Source: M3007 sp046329435 (GTDB lineage Bacteria > Bacteroidota > Bacteroidia > Chitinophagales > Saprospiraceae). Taken from it: a DNA stretch of 64,000 nt. The stretch's first letter is position 1. Each line of letters opens with the position of its first letter. Below are positions 61,501 through 64,000 of this stretch, piece after piece. The stretch is taken from positions 1 through 64,000 of the forward strand of contig JAXLUR010000005.1 of NCBI GenBank assembly GCA_046329435.1, read 5' to 3'. The notes beneath the pieces were generated by a model. The model was not told the origin of the DNA, searched no databases, and saw nothing but the letters and a program-made list of their open reading frames with translations. Made by a program: the position numbers and the translations under genes.

Positions 61501-61722
61501 CAGTTCATCGGTATCAAAATCGGAGATGTCAATAATTCTACCAATCCAGTCTTGAGCTTTGGGGCTGGCCATGAAGCGCGTACGGGGGTGTCCGGGGGCG
61601 ATTTGCCGGCGCGTCAGTCCGGAAGCGACGGGGAAGGAGACGTAATCTGGGAGCAGAGCGAACTTTTTTTGGAAGAAAAGTTCAGGGTTCGCTGGTATTT
61701 GGAACGGTTTTTGTCTTTTTAA
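58540..61722 (+). CDS. Secreted HYR-type repeat protein with dockerin-like segment, C-terminus apparently lost
   Basis: A 1060-residue protein with a signal peptide ending near QSCALICKSN. About seven repeats follow of the HYR/Ig-like kind, with paired cysteines and ATDACGNTATATARVTLLDD-type ends. Residues about 830-900 are a carboxypeptidase-regulatory-like domain, followed by a dockerin-like double motif (FDLALISKHILGIQP and FDIVLLRKLLLGVSD). Related proteins usually continue with a cohesin-like or T9SS domain. Here the frame changes character after EGDVIWEQSELFLEE to KFRVRWYLERFLSF and stops. No T9SS signal remains, so export beyond the periplasm is doubtful. I suspect a 3' deletion or frameshift. 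Confidence 0.85.
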   Translation: MSDYLSCCLQKRLFRVWLTVGLAVFALAANAQSCALICKSNLNVALNGVGQALITAQLIAPTAPTFCPGTISISLFDENNEPAPNPLTCDYLGQTITVVLEHAATGNTCSGTLEVRDYLPPQLSCSNKFILCTQDPAPALIGQPAMTDNCTPASSISASYTDQFTDLPCNATAGGQAVTARIDRSWQASDASGNSSTCLQQIWIKKAELQDVSFPPDLDGFQSAPLNCGQDPYDLSLTGAPSIEGQVIEAGSNCDLAAFKSDQVINNCGTGSYTVLRTWTVSDFCGSGSIQHIQVIKVQDLVPPTITPPDDFTVGTTDLNCSGWVSLPPATASDDCSAVTVQASWAYGNGFGPFLVPDGQHVATYTATDACGNTATATARVTLLDDDPPQVICTGEVQVAISASGTGYVLPATLDAGSWDNCSALLLEVSRDGEVFTPIVQVNCADIGTPIQVYLRATDGVGLENFCIVDVTVRDFIKPTLNCPAAITLNCTDADLSPQHTGQAQASDNCTLQNIVYQDIVNLNACGAGSVQRSWTAVDVAGNTRTCVQQIVIQTLSTITVGFPPNKTIGNCAATADLLPASTGQPAIGGQSCSPVSVTYTDQVFATPPAPACFSILRSWKVIDWCTYNGGSTGIWEHTQLLTIEDHSAPVLGIPANQIVDAPQGACSAWVPLLPAVATDCSSSVVISHNSPYAVNAGSDASGTYPVGTHQVVFTATDACGNSTQQTLTIQVRDQIAPLLNCLNNVTLVLGSDGEALLTPNGLVAALSDNCTPAASIALTVSPAAFNCTQTGPQTVLVTATDAAGNVAACQAQVSVQAPPGVCPGVDTYSIIGTIRTEQQIPVSNAPVDLQQGVVQQQVLSDDAGKFEFDNLPDQPSALRPHFSDDWTNGVSTFDLALISKHILGIQPLASPYKMIAADANHSNSITTFDIVLLRKLLLGVSDTLDGNTSWRFVAAEYVFPDANNPFSAPFPETIHLDSLSGMPDSAQFIGIKIGDVNNSTNPVLSFGAGHEARTGVSGGDLPARQSGSDGEGDVIWEQSELFLEEKFRVRWYLERFLSF

Positions 61723-61770
61723 GTCACATAAAAAAACCGTTCCCTCAATACAGGCTACCGGTTCTTTTTT
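61701..61770 (+). terminator. Terminator region with alternative pairings after the HYR gene
   Basis: GGAACGGTTTTT (61701-61712, still in the coding sequence) is the exact complement of 61732-61743. Alternatively AACCG (61735-61739) pairs with CGGTT (61759-61763), followed by C and six T (61765-61770). The two pairings are mutually exclusive, like an antiterminator/terminator. Confidence 0.55.
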
Positions 61771-61816
61771 CTGAAAAAAAAATCATTTTACATGCAACCG
61801 ATTTCCAAGAGGCACG

Positions 61817-61824
61817 TATATTTG
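61817..61824 (+). promoter_or_regulatory. -7 box of a candidate ncRNA
   Basis: TATATTTG matches TAnnTTTG. The only transcript unit downstream before a terminator (62153-62198) lacks a convincing protein gene. No clear -33 TTG. Confidence 0.55.
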
Positions 61825-61829
61825 TGCAC

Positions 61830-62198
61830 GTTTTCGACAGAAATCCGGTCTGAAAACTTAATCCGTAATAATCTCATGAGCGAAAGACGCTGGAACGCAT
61901 TCTCCTGTTCGCGTCAGAATTCTCGCCCGGACTCTAAGGCAAAATTCCCCCTCGCTCTATTTGTTACCCAACTGATTGACAGAACGCTTTTTCTGTCCCT
62001 TGATTTGTTCGTACATCCGGCTACCGGATCGATATATACGTCAGTCAACCGATTTAGTTAATCCAAATAGGCAAAAGCCTTCTCTGAGTCCTTCTTTAAT
62101 CTCATGAAAAAAACTGCTACCAGTTGTTGTTTTCGCCATACGGTTTTGCAATAAAGTATTGACTGCACGGGTGCTGCCCTGCTATCAATACTTTTTTT
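61830..62198 (+). ncRNA. Candidate structured non-coding RNA of about 370 nt
   Basis: It begins just after a -7 box and ends in an intrinsic terminator. Several hairpins are visible by eye: GACGC..GAAC/GTTC..GCGTC (61886-61915), GACAGAA/TTCTGTC with a six-base loop (61978-61997), ATCCGG/CCGGAT (62015-62029) and AGGC/GCCT (near 62070). A 62-codon ATG frame at 61876 lacks any protein-like pattern and cuts across the hairpins. It matches none of tmRNA, RNase P or SRP RNA by the key motifs I could look for. It could instead be a long leader of the 62308 gene, but the terminator argues otherwise. Confidence 0.45.
62153..62198 (+). terminator. Intrinsic terminator of the candidate ncRNA
   Basis: AAAGTATTGA (62153-62162) pairs exactly with TCAATACTTT (62185-62194), followed by T to 62198. 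The 22-nt loop contains a further small GC pairing. Confidence 0.8.
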
Positions 62199-62307
62199 AT
62201 GTTCCATACGCACCTTGACCTTTCCAATATCGCATATTAGTTCCGTCCGAGTGATCGGAAATAAAATAAAAATTTTCACCATTTTTCATCAACTATTTCT
62301 TAACATC

Positions 62308-62715
62308 ATGAAAAGAATGAGTTCAATTCGCGTCATGCAAATGCTGGCTGTGCTGGCTTTCATGACTTTCATGGGGATTTCGAGCGCTTCGGCTCAATCT
62401 TACATGTCGCCTGCACAGGCGATCACTAAGATCGACCAGACGCTGGCAGCTCTCAAAAATCCCACGCCCCCTACCTCGAACGGCACGTTGCAACCTGCAA
62501 CTGGCGCTCCGAGCCGCACGGTTACCAATGCTACGGTTGCCGTTAACATCAAGATCGATTACCTGATCGACGTGAAGAACCAGCTCAAGCAAGGTTCCCA
62601 AACCGGTCCGGCCATCGAGTACACCTACAGCTGGATGACCCAGCAACTCAACGGCCGCAACCCGTCGGTGTTGAACACTACGTACAATTATGTGAAAGAC
62701 TTGCTTACGCAGTAA
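62308..62715 (+). CDS. Small secreted protein of unknown function
   Basis: A 135-residue protein. The signal peptide is MKRMSSIRVMQMLAVLAFMTFMGISSASAQ. The mature 105 residues contain a Pro/Thr/Ser-rich segment (about 55-75, PTPPTSNGTLQPATGAPSRT) between two amphipathic helices (AQAITKIDQTLAALK and IDYLIDVKNQLKQG). The C-terminal NTTYNYVKDLLTQ is again helical. I use the ATG at 62308, since the frame further upstream has no leader-like residues. Codon use and the signal support expression; the family is not known. It precedes the P-domain/HYR gene by 55 bp. Confidence 0.8.
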   Translation: MKRMSSIRVMQMLAVLAFMTFMGISSASAQSYMSPAQAITKIDQTLAALKNPTPPTSNGTLQPATGAPSRTVTNATVAVNIKIDYLIDVKNQLKQGSQTGPAIEYTYSWMTQQLNGRNPSVLNTTYNYVKDLLTQ

Positions 62716-62770
62716 TTGAAGTGGTTCCCTTTTTTTATTTCTTCAAGACAAATTTTTAAATCGTAGTCTC

Positions 62771-64000
62771 ATGAGAATGTTAAAAACTACGCTTAACTGT
62801 TGGAAAGCGGCATCACTCCTGCCGGTTTTCCTTCTGGTGGGGTTGGCCGCTTCCTTTGGTCAGACTGTCACCACATTTACCTCGGCTGTAGCCAGCCAAA
62901 CCATTCCGGACAATGGCTACAACGGCACGTTTGCCTCCATGGCTACCAAAACGGTGAACGTAAACACCGCTTCGCTGCCTGCCGGCCAAACGATCAGCAA
63001 CGTGCGCGTATTTGTTAATACGCTTTCGCACACCTGGACGGGTGACCTCGTTATGAAGGTACAACTTCCCGGCGCCCAGGTTTTCGGTCTGCAAAGCCAG
63101 GCCGGCCTTGCTGAGCCCGCTGATAACGGCACCTCCTGCTGCGGTTACAGCACCGACATCAGCAACGCCATCATCCAGTATGATGACGCGGCTGCCAACA
63201 GTGCTGAAAACATGGGCAGCAGCGGCGTAACCCTCACGGGCACCAGCCAGTGGCAGCCGAACAAAGGCTCCATCGTATCGCCCTACACCACCTTCGCTTC
63301 CATGATCACCGCTCTGGGTACGGCTTATGCCCCCTACAACGGCACCTGGACGATCGGTGTTGGCGACTGCGCCGCTGGTGACGTGGGTTCTTTCAGCTCG
63401 GTAACGGTTGAAATCACCACGGTTGCTCCCCCGGTTCCCTGTATCATGACCTGCCCGAATAACATCACGGTCAACCTTGACCCGGGTGCTTGCGGTGCTT
63501 ATGTCAACTATGACGTTCAGACGACGGGTGATTGCTTCATCAGCAACCAAACCATCGGCTTCCAGGGCGAATACGCTCCGAGCGCCATCAACTACTACCA
63601 AAACGGCAACGGCATTTTCACCAACCCGCCCACTCCGTTTACCAACAACGCTCCGGAATTGGTGTTCAATGCCGCCAACCCGCCCACCCAGTTCGTTATG
63701 CAGTCGGCTGACTTCTCGCAGCCCGGCCCGATCTACTACTACTTCTATGGTGTAGAATGGACGGTACTGACGGAAACCGACCTGTCTTTCGACTGGACTT
63801 ACACCACCAACGACGGCGCCTTCTGGGATCGCTTCGTGGTGTTGGTTGGCAGTGCCAACAACAATTTCTCGAACAATAACTTCGGTAACCAGGTAGGTAA
63901 CTGGACGACGCTGACCAACAACAACGGCGCCAACAACCAAAGCGGTTCCTACTCCGTACACCTCCTCCCCGGCCAGCGTTTCGCTATGGCTGCCAACACG
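62771..64000 (+). CDS. Secreted protein with P-domain and HYR domain, 3' end off the window
   Basis: 410 codons are visible and the frame is open at the right edge. The signal peptide ends near LVGLAASFGQ. Residues about 32-215 have the proprotein-convertase P-domain pattern (SQTIPDNGYNGTFASM, VFVNTLSHTWTGDLVMKVQL, NGTWTIGVGDCAAGDVGSF). A HYR domain begins at about 221 (PCIMTCPNNITVNLDPGACG). Beyond it is a beta-rich part with many Asn and Tyr. P-domains occur in T9SS cargo of this phylum; a sorting domain would be expected downstream of the window. The ATG at 62771 is taken; a second ATG two codons later is equally possible. Confidence 0.85.
   Translation, partial: MRMLKTTLNCWKAASLLPVFLLVGLAASFGQTVTTFTSAVASQTIPDNGYNGTFASMATKTVNVNTASLPAGQTISNVRVFVNTLSHTWTGDLVMKVQLPGAQVFGLQSQAGLAEPADNGTSCCGYSTDISNAIIQYDDAAANSAENMGSSGVTLTGTSQWQPNKGSIVSPYTTFASMITALGTAYAPYNGTWTIGVGDCAAGDVGSFSSVTVEITTVAPPVPCIMTCPNNITVNLDPGACGAYVNYDVQTTGDCFISNQTIGFQGEYAPSAINYYQNGNGIFTNPPTPFTNNAPELVFNAANPPTQFVMQSADFSQPGPIYYYFYGVEWTVLTETDLSFDWTYTTNDGAFWDRFVVLVGSANNNFSNNNFGNQVGNWTTLTNNNGANNQSGSYSVHLLPGQRFAMAANT

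Noticed and set aside
61792..62061. Plus-strand frame of 89 codons in the ncRNA region
   Set aside because: Begins before the -7 box, has no protein-like pattern, and crosses several hairpins.
62058..62282. Minus-strand frame of 74 codons
   Set aside because: Overlaps the terminator of the candidate ncRNA and lacks any recognisable feature.
62813..63961. Minus-strand frame of 382 codons at the right edge
   Set aside because: Shadow of the P-domain/HYR gene, which has a signal peptide and known domains on the plus strand.

Overview
The window reads as chromosomal DNA of a Bacteroidota bacterium, most likely of the Saprospiria (Haliscomenobacter/Lewinella-type). Evidence in the sequence: a SusC/SusD outer-membrane pair, secreted proteins with type IX secretion (T9SS) sorting domains of both type A and type B, SprB and MopE-type repeats, the DUF4271-hemD pair, an effector-associated domain of the EAD11 type, and repeated TAnnTTTG (-7) promoter boxes typical of this phylum. 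Base composition is GC-rich, so long shadow ORFs are common on the antisense strand. Family names come from reading motifs by eye; no database search was possible.

Layout, left to right. 1-5.4 kb: a minus-strand run (fluoride channel crcB, tryptophan 2,3-dioxygenase kynA, TPR protein, edge-truncated envelope protein), the ribosomal operon rplU-rpmA in which L27 carries a long linker and a helix-hairpin-helix domain, and truA with a heptamer-repeat leader. 5.5-13.9 kb: two large paralogous secreted TPR proteins flanking a membrane protein with an N-terminal EAD11-like domain; the second paralog is broken by a 70-bp duplication/insertion; an MFS permease is translationally coupled to it. 14-22.7 kb: epimerase, lipoprotein cytochrome c, LamG/T9SS protein, YbaB, PfkB kinase, tRNA-Asn, psuG, a siroheme-synthase-like/TauE fusion and a MocR regulator. 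22.8-25.5 kb: a run controlled from a shared divergent region (DinB, PNPOx-like, EamA permease, GNAT).

25.6-44.3 kb: a 2710-residue T9SS adhesin, an M14 peptidase lipoprotein, a TolC/HlyD export pair, an OM beta-barrel protein, purA-mscS, and DUF4271-hemD. 44.9-57.6 kb: a phosphorus-themed island with a phosphonatase-like HAD hydrolase, GNAT, DUF5690 permease, TIGR03364-like FAD oxidoreductase, PhnZ-like HD oxygenase, SusD/SusC, a YncE-propeller/phosphoesterase fusion and a BtaB-like methyltransferase. I read this as a candidate locus for import and breakdown of an aminoethylphosphonate-bearing polymer or lipid. 58.5-64 kb: a HYR/dockerin-type secreted protein that seems to have lost its C-terminus, a candidate structured ncRNA with its own promoter box and terminator, a small secreted protein, and a P-domain/HYR protein running off the right edge.

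The most promising systems are the EAD11/TPR membrane module (5.5-12.6 kb) and the phosphonate island with its own TonB-dependent transporter (44.9-57.6 kb).
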